A stretch of DNA of 64,000 nt from Terriglobia bacterium (GTDB taxonomy: Bacteria; Acidobacteriota; Terriglobia; Terriglobales; Acidobacteriaceae). A program made the translations under genes and the position numbers. The notes under the pieces are model-generated. The model ran no database searches, was not told where the DNA came from, and saw only the letters and a program-made list of their open reading frames with translations. Location: the NCBI GenBank assembly GCA_020073525.1, contig JAIQFA010000005.1:58169-122168 (forward strand). The letters are read 5' to 3'. Numbering within the stretch: the first letter of the stretch is position 1; every line of letters starts with the position of its first letter. Positions 32,093 through 40,717 of the stretch are shown here, piece after piece.

Positions 32093-33136
32093 CTATTCCC
32101 CCAGCCAATCCGCGTACGGCTTCATCGACTCGACATGGTCAAAAACGATCTTGATCGCGCCGGTGATCGGAATGGCCAGCACCAGTCCGATCGCTCCCCA
32201 GACCGCTCCCCAAAACAGCAGCGCGATCGTGACCGCGAGCGGATTGATTCTCAGGCGGCTCCCCAGTAACTTCGGGTAGAGAACATTCAGCGCAAAAAGA
32301 TGAAGTCCAACCACGCAAAACACCACGATCACCAAGTCGCCCGGCTCCAGTTGTCCCAGACCGACCAGGATCGGCGGACCCATCGCCAGTACGATGCCGA
32401 GGTAGGGGACCAAACTGAGGAAGCCGCTAAGAAAGCCGACGAAGTAGAAAAAGGGAACGTGGAGTAGTCCAAAAATTGCCACACTCACACCTGAAATCAG
32501 CAGGCCGATCAGCAGGTTGCCTACGATGAAGCTCTGCAACATTCTTCCGATCAGCCCCAGCGTTACGAAGGCTGTGTGCCGGTGATGCAAGGGAAAGAGC
32601 ATCACCGTGGCTGATCGCGCGTGACTCTGCCAGGTCAGCAGAAAGTAGGCGAGGAACGGGATGAACGACGCTGCCAGCACGATGTCGGTTAACGTACCGG
32701 CTCCGTGGGTGAGTACGTCGGACCAACTCTGCACCTGCCGCACCGGCACGACGTTTGACGGCTCGGGCTCGCCGACTGCTTCGCCCGTCTTCGCTAGTTT
32801 CTCCGCGTCCTGCTGGAAGGGTTTCACAATGGAGCGGATCTTCTGCGAATATTTCGGAACGTTGTCCGCAAAAATGATGGCCTGGTTGTAGGATGCGACG
32901 CTGACGCCGTAGAGCACCGCCAGCAGCGCGACCATGCTGATCAGCGCCGCGGTAGCTCGCGGAAGGTGCAAATACTCCAGCGCCTGCACCACTGGAGAAA
33001 GCATGAAGCTGAGCAGAATGGCAAAAAACAGTACCGCCAGCACCGATTCGCCGTAGTACGCGAACATGACGATCAGGGCCATGCCCAGCAGCGTCAGCGA
33101 CCAGTGATGCGCGCCGCGTGTTTCGGTATTTTCCAT
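32093..33136 (-). CDS. AI-2E/PerM-family membrane transporter
   Basis: From the ATG at 33136 (MENTETRGAHHW) the protein is 347 residues with about seven to eight membrane spans. Typical family features: two close N-terminal spans (LTLLGMALIVMFAYYGES, VLFFAILLSFMLSPVVQAL), a soluble central part, then FIPFLAYFLLTWQSH, VGNLLIGLLISGVSVAIFGL, GFLSLVPYLGIVLAMGPPILVG and the final GLVLAIPITGAIKIVFDHV. Members include TqsA and sodium/proton antiporters; the substrate is unknown. In-frame extension to 33418 would overlap the divergent ruvX gene and is rejected. Confidence 0.9.
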   Translation of the reverse strand: MENTETRGAHHWSLTLLGMALIVMFAYYGESVLAVLFFAILLSFMLSPVVQALEYLHLPRATAALISMVALLAVLYGVSVASYNQAIIFADNVPKYSQKIRSIVKPFQQDAEKLAKTGEAVGEPEPSNVVPVRQVQSWSDVLTHGAGTLTDIVLAASFIPFLAYFLLTWQSHARSATVMLFPLHHRHTAFVTLGLIGRMLQSFIVGNLLIGLLISGVSVAIFGLLHVPFFYFVGFLSGFLSLVPYLGIVLAMGPPILVGLGQLEPGDLVIVVFCVVGLHLFALNVLYPKLLGSRLRINPLAVTIALLFWGAVWGAIGLVLAIPITGAIKIVFDHVESMKPYADWLGE

Positions 33137-33256
33137 ACGAGTTGTTGCCCAACCTAAGCTACGGCTGGCCCACAATTCTGCCTCACCGCCGCCGGAATTG
33201 CACCACCGGAATTGCCGGGATGGAAGCTTTTCGCGTCTGCCATCTACAATCAAACG

Positions 33257-33700
33257 ATGGATGCACCGGCAAGGCCCATCCTCGGCCGCGTCATGGCCCT
33301 CGATGTCGGCTCGAAACGAATCGGAGTCGCCGTCACCGACCCGCTCGGCATCACGGCCCAAGGCTTGGATACGATTCAGCGGCAGAACAAACGGCGTGAC
33401 CTGGAGGCCCTGGGGCAAGTACTGGCGAAGTACGAAGTCCGGGAGATTGTGGTCGGCCTCCCCCTGCGCTTAAGCGGCGCCGAAGGCACTCAATCGGAGA
33501 AGATGCGCCGTTTCGCCGACGATCTGCACGCTCATTTTGGCTTGACCGTCCATCTGTGGGACGAGCGCTGGACCTCCACCGAGGCCAACCGGCTGCTGCG
33601 CGAAACCGATCTTTCGATCAAAAAGCGGGGGCAGGCCGTCGACCGCATGGCCGCCATTCTTATTCTCACATCCTGGATGGAAGCCCATCCCAATCGCTAA
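33257..33700 (+). CDS. ruvX: RuvX/YqgF Holliday-junction resolvase-like protein
   Basis: The RNase-H-fold protein (147 residues from the ATG at 33257) has ALDVGSKRIGVAVTDP, EIVVGLPLRLSGAEG, VHLWDERWTSTEANRLL and AVDRMAAILILTSWM, the full set for the YqgF family. It is linked to 16S rRNA 5'-end maturation and to resolving DNA junctions. An upstream in-frame ATG at 33212 adds 15 residues with no family match. Transcription diverges from the PerM-type gene across about 120 bp. Confidence 0.92.
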   Translation: MDAPARPILGRVMALDVGSKRIGVAVTDPLGITAQGLDTIQRQNKRRDLEALGQVLAKYEVREIVVGLPLRLSGAEGTQSEKMRRFADDLHAHFGLTVHLWDERWTSTEANRLLRETDLSIKKRGQAVDRMAAILILTSWMEAHPNR

Positions 33701-33725
33701 TTGGTGGTGCCGCAACAGTGTTTCT

Positions 33726-33826
33726 GTAGAGACGGGGCTTGCCCCGTCTTTTCAACCCCGGCAGGAAATACGGTAAGAGTGTGGACGGGTATACGGCGGG
33801 AGACGCGGCAAGCCGCGTCTCTACGG
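33726..33826. repeat. GTAGAGACG...CGTCTCTAC double-hairpin element
   Basis: GTAGAGACGGGGCTTGCCCC starts the element and GACGCGGCAAGCCGCGTCTC then TACGG ends it, with about 48 bp between. Same architecture as 25646-25708 and 37460-37536, but the GGGG and GCGG hairpins are in swapped order. It lies between convergent ruvX and carD. Confidence 0.8.
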
Positions 33827-33866
33827 GAAATTATGGAAAACTATTTGGAAGTACCGCTTCGTGCCG

Positions 33867-34400
33867 TCAGGAGGCCAATTCAGAAATTTCCGGGAAGCGC
33901 AGATTGCACTTGGTCAGTGCCTTGGTGAGCGCCTGTTCAATCAGGCTCTCTTCGCAATTCCGCGAGATGGCGATCTCGCTGACCAGTAAATACCGGGCGC
34001 GCTCCAGCATCTTCTTCTCGCGAAAGGAGAGAGATTTGGCCTGCCCGAGGATCAGCAGACTCTTCAACACCGCCGCCACGTCCGCCAGCGACCCGGTGCG
34101 CATGCGATCGGAATTCTCCTTGAACCGGTCTTTCCAGTCAGCCGCGTTGATGCATTCGCCCGAGGAGAGGTAATCCACGATCTTCTCCACCTCGCCGTTC
34201 CGCACCACCGGACGCATCCCGACGCTGTTGACGTTGGCGAACGGCACCATCACCTTCAGGCTGCTGGCTGCGATTTTCAACAGGTAGAACTTCTCGACCG
34301 TGGTACCCATGGTTCGGCTGCTGATTTGCTCAATAATTCCTACACCGTGGTTGGGGTATACGACCTTATCGCCGATGTGGAAAACGCCATTAGCGCTCAT
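33867..34400 (-). CDS. carD: CarD-family RNA polymerase-binding regulator
   Basis: CarD/CdnL proteins bind the RNA polymerase beta subunit and stabilise open complexes, notably at rRNA promoters. The 177-residue protein has the N-terminal RNAP-interaction domain (FHIGDKVVYPNHGVGIIEQI, FYLLKIAASSLKVMVPFANVNSVGMRP) and a helical C-terminal DNA-binding domain (ADWKDRFKENSDRMRTGSLADVAAVLKSLL, SFREKKMLERARYLLVSEIA). Length and order match the family. It diverges from greA, another RNA polymerase factor. Confidence 0.93.
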   Translation of the reverse strand: MSANGVFHIGDKVVYPNHGVGIIEQISSRTMGTTVEKFYLLKIAASSLKVMVPFANVNSVGMRPVVRNGEVEKIVDYLSSGECINAADWKDRFKENSDRMRTGSLADVAAVLKSLLILGQAKSLSFREKKMLERARYLLVSEIAISRNCEESLIEQALTKALTKCNLRFPEISELAS

Positions 34401-34606
34401 GGAGGGGCCCTCACCCGAGGGAAGAGAACTGCCGCTAGTTTAGCCGAGTGCCGCCCCTAAGGCAATCGAGAAGCGCTGCCCGCCGGCCCCACCCGCCAAG
34501 CCCAATCTAAGTCGTTTCGGCCTAGTAGGTTGGGCTCATAGGCCGATGGATGAGTCCGCACTGCCGCCCCATTTTCGAACGGCCGAGCGTTATAATGCCC
34601 AGAGCA

Positions 34607-35134
34607 ATGACGGAAGAGATCAAAAAGAAACTCCGGGACGAGCTAAACACGCTCGAACACGAGCTAGCCTTCGATATCCCCAAAGAGATCAAGAAGGCAG
34701 TCGCCATGGGCGACCTCAGCGAGAATGCCGAGTATCACATGGCCAAGCAGCGCCAGGAATACCTGAAGGCGCGCGTCCGGCAGTTGGGCAAACGCTTGGC
34801 GGACCTGTCGCTGATCAACATGAACAACATCCCCAAGGATAAAGTCGGCCTCGGCTCGACCGTGACCATCTTCGATGGCACCAAGAATGAAGAAATGGAA
34901 TACCAGTTGGTGACCAGCGAAGAGTCCGACGTGACCGCCGGCAAAATCTCGACAACTTCGCCGATCGGGCGCGCCCTGCTCAACAAGAAGGTAGGCGACA
35001 CTGCCATGGTTGTAACGCCGGGCGGAAGCCGCGAGATGGAGATCCTGAAGCTTTCCACCATGCACGACCTGGCCGAAGCCAAGTTGGAAGCCGAACTGGC
35101 AGCGCTGCCGGAGCCGGAACGGGAGTCGGAATGA
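34607..35134 (+). CDS. greA: Transcription elongation factor GreA
   Basis: GreA enters the RNA polymerase secondary channel and triggers transcript cleavage in stalled complexes. From the ATG at 34607 (MTEEIKKKLRDELNTLEHEL) the protein is 175 residues. It has the coiled-coil tip acidic residues in MGDLSENAEYHMAKQRQEYL and the FKBP-like C-terminal domain (VGLGSTVTIFDG, TTSPIGRALLNKKVGD). An ATG at 34595 is also in frame. TATAAT at 34591-34596, only eleven bases before the ATG at 34607, hints at a leaderless or near-leaderless mRNA, but there is no matching -35. Confidence 0.92.
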   Translation: MTEEIKKKLRDELNTLEHELAFDIPKEIKKAVAMGDLSENAEYHMAKQRQEYLKARVRQLGKRLADLSLINMNNIPKDKVGLGSTVTIFDGTKNEEMEYQLVTSEESDVTAGKISTTSPIGRALLNKKVGDTAMVVTPGGSREMEILKLSTMHDLAEAKLEAELAALPEPERESE

Positions 35135-35159
35135 GCAACGACCCTATGAGTAGCGCCCT

Positions 35160-35786
35160 ATGAGTTGGACCAGCGGGGTCGGACGCGTCTGCGGAGTTTT
35201 GCTCGACGCTATCGTGCGCCTGCTCGCGCTCTCGCGCATCAATCCCAACGTCCTGACTCTGATGGGGCTGGTGGTCAACACCTACGCCGCGTTTTTGTTT
35301 GGCTACGCCAACGGCGATAACCAGCGCCGCATGTTTTTGTATGCAGGACTGGTCATCATTGGATCGGGATTTTTCGACCTGGTGGATGGCCGAGTTGCCC
35401 GTGCCTCGAACCAGGTTACACGCTTTGGAGGGTTTTTCGATTCCATCGTGGACCGCTACAGCGATGCGTCGCTCTTTTTGGGCCTGCTGGTTTTTTACGG
35501 TCGCGGCAACCGGTTCTTCTATGTTGTGCTGGCCGCGCTGGCGATGATCAGCGCCATTATGGTGAGTTACGCCCGCGCCCGCGCCGAGTCGCTCATTGGC
35601 ACTTGCCGCGTCGGCTTCATGGAACGCCCTGAGCGTCTCGTGCTGCTGATCATCGGAGCGCTGTTCAACGTCATGGCTCCGGCGCTCTGGGTGATTGCCG
35701 TGCTGTCGACGATCACGGTGATCCACCGCATCATCTATACCTGGCAGCGGACCACAGAAATGGATAGTCCAGCCAGGGCCGCCTGA
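35160..35786 (+). CDS. CDP-alcohol phosphatidyltransferase
   Basis: This integral-membrane enzyme transfers a phosphatidyl group from CDP-diacylglycerol to an alcohol. The invariant motif D-G-x2-A-R-x8-G-x3-D-x3-D is present exactly: DGRVAR, then GGFFDSIVD. About six hydrophobic spans follow the family order in 208 residues. The acceptor (glycerol phosphate, inositol phosphate, serine or phosphatidylglycerol) cannot be read reliably. It lies 25 bp after greA on the same strand and may be cotranscribed. Confidence 0.9.
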   Translation: MSWTSGVGRVCGVLLDAIVRLLALSRINPNVLTLMGLVVNTYAAFLFGYANGDNQRRMFLYAGLVIIGSGFFDLVDGRVARASNQVTRFGGFFDSIVDRYSDASLFLGLLVFYGRGNRFFYVVLAALAMISAIMVSYARARAESLIGTCRVGFMERPERLVLLIIGALFNVMAPALWVIAVLSTITVIHRIIYTWQRTTEMDSPARAA

Positions 35787-35900
35787 GAAACGCCGAGCAG
35801 ACAAACCGGAGCACAGTCGCCATTCTCAATTGTTGTTTTCCCAAGTTCAATGGGAGAATAGAGCACGTTTGCTGATAGCCATCCAGAGTGAGGCTTTTGC

Positions 35901-36440
35901 ATGAGCGACATTACCGACGTCAAGTCAGCAGTCGACAAGGCACTTCAACGCGCATCGCGCTGCGACGCGGACGAGACCAGCGAGAACTACGAGGTTTTGG
36001 AAAACCTGATCGAGGATATCGAAACCCATGCGCGTGAGAGCTTTCAATCAAAAATGGATGTCGCGTCGCTGTTACCCAAACTCAAAAACGCGAGACCTCT
36101 CCTCCCTGCGGAATTGAAGACACTCGAACTGCTGATCGTCGGTGACGCCGAGTACTTTCTGAAATATGAAACAGACCTCAATGACTGGAAGCGCGAAGCC
36201 AAGCGGATTCTGACTGAGATCGCCAGTGTGAGTTCAGTGGATCTGGATGTCGACGGGCTACTGCATCTGCGCGCCCTTTGCCGGGAGGCCAGACGCGTCC
36301 TACCCGATCTGGTCTTCTACTTCGATCAAAAAGAGCGAGCATCGCGCTTTGAGGCCGCCACGAAAGGTCAAATCGATGCGGTGGGTTGTCGCGCGCTGAC
36401 TGAAATGGTTGAGAAGATGATCGAGTCTGAGAAGATGTAG
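35901..36440 (+). CDS. Hypothetical helical protein, 179 residues
   Basis: I do not recognise this family. It is a soluble, strongly helical, charged protein (VKSAVDKALQRASRCDADE, ENLIEDIETHARESFQSKM, YETDLNDWKREAKRILTEIA, LLHLRALCREARRVLPDLVFYF). No signal peptide or membrane span. AGGCTTTTGC before the ATG at 35901 is a weak ribosome-binding site. Its codon use is like that of its neighbours. Confidence 0.7.
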   Translation: MSDITDVKSAVDKALQRASRCDADETSENYEVLENLIEDIETHARESFQSKMDVASLLPKLKNARPLLPAELKTLELLIVGDAEYFLKYETDLNDWKREAKRILTEIASVSSVDLDVDGLLHLRALCREARRVLPDLVFYFDQKERASRFEAATKGQIDAVGCRALTEMVEKMIESEKM

Positions 36441-36523
36441 ATCGCCAATCGGCCTCGAAGCGAACGAACGCTCCCTACCCGGATGCTAGACTAGACGCCG
36501 AAATTCCTGGGGGAGTTCGAATT

Positions 36524-37441
36524 TTGCCAACAAATCCTGTTCTGGTGGTTCACGGCGGCGCCTGGGCAATTCCTGACGACATGGTCGAGGCGCACCTCAA
36601 CGGTGTGCGTAATGCCGCGGCTGCCGGATGGCGCGTGCTGGAGCGCGGTGGTTCCGCTCTCGACGCGGTCGAAGAAGCCGTGGTCGTTCTCGAAGACGAC
36701 GAGACCTTCGATGCCGGCCGCGGCAGTTTTCTGAACCGCGACGGCAAAGTGCAACTCGACGCGTTCATCATGGACGGCGCAACCCTCCGTGGCGGCGGCG
36801 TTGGCTGCGTCGAGCGTCTGCGCAATCCGGTGCGCGCCGCCCGCAAGATTCTTAGCGACAGCACGCACGTTTATTTTGTGGCCGAGGGCGCCGAGCGCTT
36901 TGCCGCTGAGCACGGCATCGCTCTCTGCCGCAATGAAGATCTCATCATCCCGCGGGAGATCGAGCGCCTGCGCGAATACCAGGCGCAGGCCTCGACCCAT
37001 GGCAACGATCTGTTCGCGCCCGAGATTTCGCACGACACTGTCGGAGCCGTCGCGCTCGACTGCGAGGGTAATATCGCCGCTTCCACTTCAACCGGGGGTA
37101 CTCTCAATAAAGATCCCGGCCGCCTCGGCGACTCCTCGCTCATCGGCTGCGGCTGCTATGCCGATAACCTCAGTGCGGCTGTTTCCACCACCGGATGGGG
37201 TGAACCCATCATGAAACTGGTGCTCGCGAAGTGGGCGGCAGATCGCGTTGAATCCGGCAGTTTGCCTGAGTGGGTCGCGCAAGAAGCCATGAACTACCTG
37301 AAGCAGCGCCTCAACGGCCACGGTGGAATCATTCTGCTGGATGCGCAGGGCCGCTTCGGAATTGCCCACAACACACCGCGCATGGCCTGGGCGCTGCGTT
37401 CGGTACAAAGACAAGACGCCGGAATCACCCGCAACGGTTGA
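36524..37441 (+). CDS. Isoaspartyl peptidase / plant-type L-asparaginase
   Basis: This Ntn-hydrolase splits isoaspartyl dipeptides and asparagine after self-cleavage. Motifs: LVVHGGAWAIP, GGSALDAVEEAVVVLED, FDAGRGSFLNRDGKVQLDAFIMDG, the nucleophile Thr in EISHDTVGAVALD and STSTGGTLNKDPGRLGDS with SLIGCGCYAD. The 305-residue length fits. The start is TTG at 36524, preceded by GGGGGAG; there is no ATG near enough to keep VVHGGAW. Confidence 0.9.
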   Translation: MPTNPVLVVHGGAWAIPDDMVEAHLNGVRNAAAAGWRVLERGGSALDAVEEAVVVLEDDETFDAGRGSFLNRDGKVQLDAFIMDGATLRGGGVGCVERLRNPVRAARKILSDSTHVYFVAEGAERFAAEHGIALCRNEDLIIPREIERLREYQAQASTHGNDLFAPEISHDTVGAVALDCEGNIAASTSTGGTLNKDPGRLGDSSLIGCGCYADNLSAAVSTTGWGEPIMKLVLAKWAADRVESGSLPEWVAQEAMNYLKQRLNGHGGIILLDAQGRFGIAHNTPRMAWALRSVQRQDAGITRNG

Positions 37442-37459
37442 GGTCGGAACTTGCTCTGC

Positions 37460-37536
37460 CGTAGAGACGCGGTTTGCCGCGTCTCCCTGCCTGCATCGAG
37501 AACTCGGTGGGAGACGGGGCAAGCCCCGTCTCTACG
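37460..37536. repeat. GTAGAGACG...CGTCTCTAC double-hairpin element
   Basis: GTAGAGACGCGGTTTGCCGC and, 27 bp on, GAGACGGGGCAAGCCCCGTC then TCTAC: two hairpins in opposite orientation within an outer inverted repeat. Same plan as 25646-25708. It lies between the isoaspartyl peptidase and the propeller-phosphoesterase gene; the remaining gap to 37729 shows no gene. Confidence 0.8.
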
Positions 37537-37729
37537 AAACAAAGGGGCAACGCGCGCGCAATAAACAAAGCCGCCGCAGCCTGCGACCAACTTTTCATAA
37601 TTCCATAATCCAGCCTTAACATTCCTCGTTTATTAATACAGTGTTCCCCACCTCCGTCGCTTTCAGGCAGTTCGACCGTCTTGGTCTGAACCATCAACCG
37701 AAACGAGCTTAATTTTGGAGGATCACCAT

Positions 37730-40576
37730 ATGAAGATCACGAGTTTCCTGCGCGCAGCCGGCGTCGCGGCCATTCTTGCCCTGACTAGCTTCGCGTTCGC
37801 TCAAGTACTTCTACCGACGGGTGCGACGATCACACCGAGTGCAGCCCCTGGGTCGGTGTTTCAACCTTTGACGGTTGCTTTGCCGGACTATCCCAATTTT
37901 GAGCCGGACAATGCCCAGACGACAGCCGTAAGCCCGGACGGCAAGACTTTGCTGATCCTGACCAGCGGTTTCAACCTCCACCTGGATGCGAATGGCCACT
38001 ACCAGCCGCAGGATTCCAGCGAGTTCGTGTTCGTCTACGACATCTCCTCTCCCAGCGTGCCAGTTGTGAAGCAGGTTGTGCTGGTGCCGGATGCTTTCAG
38101 CGGTCTGGTCTGGAGCCCGGATGGCACTAAGTTTTATGTGGCCGGTGGCGTGGACGACAACCTTTACACCTACGCCCAAAGCAATGGCCAGTGGACGGAA
38201 GTCGGTGCGCCGATCTCCCTCGGGCACAAGGGCGATTTGATGAACCAGGAGACCATCGTTGGTCCCACGGCGGGCGGCGTAGGGATTACCGCGGATGGCA
38301 GCACCGCGATCGTGGCGAACTACGAGACCGATTCCATCACCTCCGTCGACGTTGTTCACGGAGCCGTCCTGCAGGAGTACGACCTGCGACCCGGCAGAAT
38401 CGATCCTAAGCAGTCCGGCGTCGCGGGCGGCGAATTCCCCTTCGGCGTCGCGGTGGCGGGCAACAACACAATCTACGTTGCCAGCAGCCGTGATCGCGAG
38501 ATCGACGTGCTGAACCTCAACGCGGGCAAGCTCACCTTGACGAGCCGCATCCCGGTCAAAGGCAATCCAGAGAAACTGATCCTGAATAAGGCCCAGACCC
38601 AGCTCTACGTGGCCGAGGCCAATGCCGATGCTCTTGCTATCATCAACACGAGTTTGGGCAAGGTCGTGAGTGAGGTCAACGTCAGCGCCCCAGTGAACGT
38701 ACTGGGAAGCGGAAAGTCCGTGCCGAAGGGCAGTAATCCCAACAGCGTCACCCTGTCGCCGGATGAGAAGACCGCCTATCTCACCGATGGTGGCACCAAT
38801 GCGGTCGCGGTGGTCAGCCTCACGGGTAAGCAGCCGGTGGTTACCGGATTGATCCCGACGGGCTGGCAACCGAACTCTGTCAGCATCAGTCCCGATGCTT
38901 CGACCCTTTACGTCGTGAACGGCAAGAGCCTCAACGGGCCGAATCCAATGAACTGCCGTTTCATCAACAACAATCCCGGCGGCGGCTACGGATCGGCCTG
39001 CGCGAGCATCCAGGCCCAGGACGGCTCGGGCAACGAGTATGCCTGGCAGAACATGAATGCCAGTCTCCTCACCTTACCCGTGCCCGGCGCGAACGATCTC
39101 GCGCAACTGACCGGGCTGGTAGCGGAGAACAATGGCTTCAACCTCCAGCTGACCCAGCAAGACATCTCGACGATGCTCTTCCTAAAGAATCACATCCAAC
39201 ACGTGATCTACATCGTCAAGGAAAACCGCACCTACGACCAGATCCTCGGCGACCTGACGAACGGCTCCAATGGCGATCCGACGCTGACGCAGTTCCCCTC
39301 GTTCGTCACGCCAAACTTCCACGCCCTGGCTACGAACTTCGTAACGTTCGACAACTTCTACGACAGCGGTATCGTCAGCATGGATGGCTGGCAGTGGTCC
39401 ACGGCCGCGCGCGCCCTCGACCTCAACGAGAAGAGCGTTGTCGTCAACTACGGCAAGGGCGGCGCCAACTACGATAGCGAAGGCACGGCGCGCAACATCA
39501 ACGTAGCAGTGGTGGGAGTCGCAGCCCGCAAGGCGTGGCAACCCCTCTATCCGAACGATCCTGATCTATTGCCCGGCACCCGCAACGAAGTGGCTGCCGA
39601 TAGCGAAGATGGGAAAGAAGGGTTCGGCTACATCTGGGATGCGGCAATTGCGGCCCATCTTTCGGTTCGCAACTACGGGTTCTTCCTGGACCTTGGTGCG
39701 GTGCAGAATCTCGACCCGAACCTGACCGATCCTTGCTCCGCAAAGCCAAAGATTCGGGTGGCCTTCCCGGCAGACCCGGCTCTGCTGAAGAGGACCGATC
39801 CTTGTTTCCGCGGCTTCGATCAGGCGTTCCCGGACTTCTTCCGTTACAAGGAGTGGGCGCGGGAATTTGACCAACACGTGAAGCACAACAATTTCCCGGC
39901 GTTCGAAATGCTCCGGTTTAATCACGACCATTTCGGCAACTTCGACACCGCCTCGTTCGGTGTGAATACGCCGGAACTGCAGATCGCCGATGACGACTAT
40001 GCGGTGGGCCTGGCAATCGACAAGATCGCCCACAGTCCTTACGCCAACAGCACCCTCATCTTCGTGATTGAAGACGACCCCCAGGATGGCGCCGACCACG
40101 TTAGCGGCAACCGCAGCCTTGGCTACGTTATCGGTCCGTACGTGAAGCACAACGCGGTGGTTTCCACTCGCTACGCAACTGTCAACATGCTCCGGACGAT
40201 CGAAGAAGTTCTGGGCATCTCCAAATTGAGCGTGCATGACTCCGGTGTGCCGCCCATGACGGACGCTTTCGACACCAACCATGCGGCCTGGACTTATTCC
40301 GCGGTCCCGGCGCAGATCCTCTACACCACCACGCTTCCCATCCTGAACAAGTATGTTCAGAACCGAGAGGCGCTGCCGCACCCAACGCACGATGCATCCT
40401 GGTGGGAAGCAAGAACCAAGGGCTTCGACTTTAGCCAGGAAGACCGGGTCGACTCCGACAAGTTCAACCGGATCATCTGGGAAGGCATGATGGGAGGCAA
40501 GCCCTACCCGACTCGCCTGAATTCCGGAACGACTCAACCGGAGACGAAGGAAGTCAGCAAGGCTGGCTCGGAGTAA
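37730..40576 (+). CDS. Secreted YncE-type beta-propeller fused to a phosphoesterase domain
   Basis: GGAGG at 37717 sets the ATG at 37730, which opens a signal peptide (MKITSFLRAAGVAAILALTS). Residues about 45-420 are YVTN/YncE propeller blades (AVSPDGKTLLI, LVWSPDGTKFYVAGG, VTLSPDEKTAYLTDGGTNAVAVV, VSISPDASTLYVVNGK). Residues about 490-900 are a phosphoesterase/alkaline-phosphatase-like domain beginning HVIYIVKENRTYDQILGD, with DNFYDSG, FNHDHFGN and VIEDDPQDGADHVSGNRS (metal-ligand type). It would act in periplasm or outside on an unknown phosphate ester. It is followed by a TonB receptor gene in the same orientation. Confidence 0.88.
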   Translation: MKITSFLRAAGVAAILALTSFAFAQVLLPTGATITPSAAPGSVFQPLTVALPDYPNFEPDNAQTTAVSPDGKTLLILTSGFNLHLDANGHYQPQDSSEFVFVYDISSPSVPVVKQVVLVPDAFSGLVWSPDGTKFYVAGGVDDNLYTYAQSNGQWTEVGAPISLGHKGDLMNQETIVGPTAGGVGITADGSTAIVANYETDSITSVDVVHGAVLQEYDLRPGRIDPKQSGVAGGEFPFGVAVAGNNTIYVASSRDREIDVLNLNAGKLTLTSRIPVKGNPEKLILNKAQTQLYVAEANADALAIINTSLGKVVSEVNVSAPVNVLGSGKSVPKGSNPNSVTLSPDEKTAYLTDGGTNAVAVVSLTGKQPVVTGLIPTGWQPNSVSISPDASTLYVVNGKSLNGPNPMNCRFINNNPGGGYGSACASIQAQDGSGNEYAWQNMNASLLTLPVPGANDLAQLTGLVAENNGFNLQLTQQDISTMLFLKNHIQHVIYIVKENRTYDQILGDLTNGSNGDPTLTQFPSFVTPNFHALATNFVTFDNFYDSGIVSMDGWQWSTAARALDLNEKSVVVNYGKGGANYDSEGTARNINVAVVGVAARKAWQPLYPNDPDLLPGTRNEVAADSEDGKEGFGYIWDAAIAAHLSVRNYGFFLDLGAVQNLDPNLTDPCSAKPKIRVAFPADPALLKRTDPCFRGFDQAFPDFFRYKEWAREFDQHVKHNNFPAFEMLRFNHDHFGNFDTASFGVNTPELQIADDDYAVGLAIDKIAHSPYANSTLIFVIEDDPQDGADHVSGNRSLGYVIGPYVKHNAVVSTRYATVNMLRTIEEVLGISKLSVHDSGVPPMTDAFDTNHAAWTYSAVPAQILYTTTLPILNKYVQNREALPHPTHDASWWEARTKGFDFSQEDRVDSDKFNRIIWEGMMGGKPYPTRLNSGTTQPETKEVSKAGSE

Positions 40577-40601
40577 AGAGAGTGTCGTAGTTTGGCGAGA
40601 A

Positions 40602-40648
40602 TCCCGGCTGTCCTTTTTACCCAGAATTAACAGGGCGGACAGCCGGGA
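40602..40648. repeat. 12-bp-arm inverted repeat between phosphoesterase and receptor genes
   Basis: TCCCGGCTGTCC (40602-40613) is the exact reverse complement of GGACAGCCGGGA (40637-40648), with a 23-base loop that holds CTTTTTAC. There is no T-tract after it, so attenuation or transcript-end protection is as likely as termination. Confidence 0.65.
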
Positions 40649-40717
40649 GTCTCTATAATTTGTTGATCCAGAAAGAGCTCGCGCGTCCCCCCAACCTAGA
40701 AGAAGGAATCTCTAGCA

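Noticed and set aside
33137-33418. N-terminal extension of the PerM-type transporter
   Set aside because: It would overlap the divergent ruvX gene and is Asp/Gly/Arg-rich with no membrane character; the ATG at 33136 starts the first span correctly.
34591-34596. TATAAT just before greA as a full promoter
   Set aside because: No -35 hexamer at 16-18 bases; kept only as a remark in the greA entry.
25646-37536. CRISPR array
   Set aside because: Repeats are palindromic, dispersed across many kilobases and without regular spacers or cas genes.
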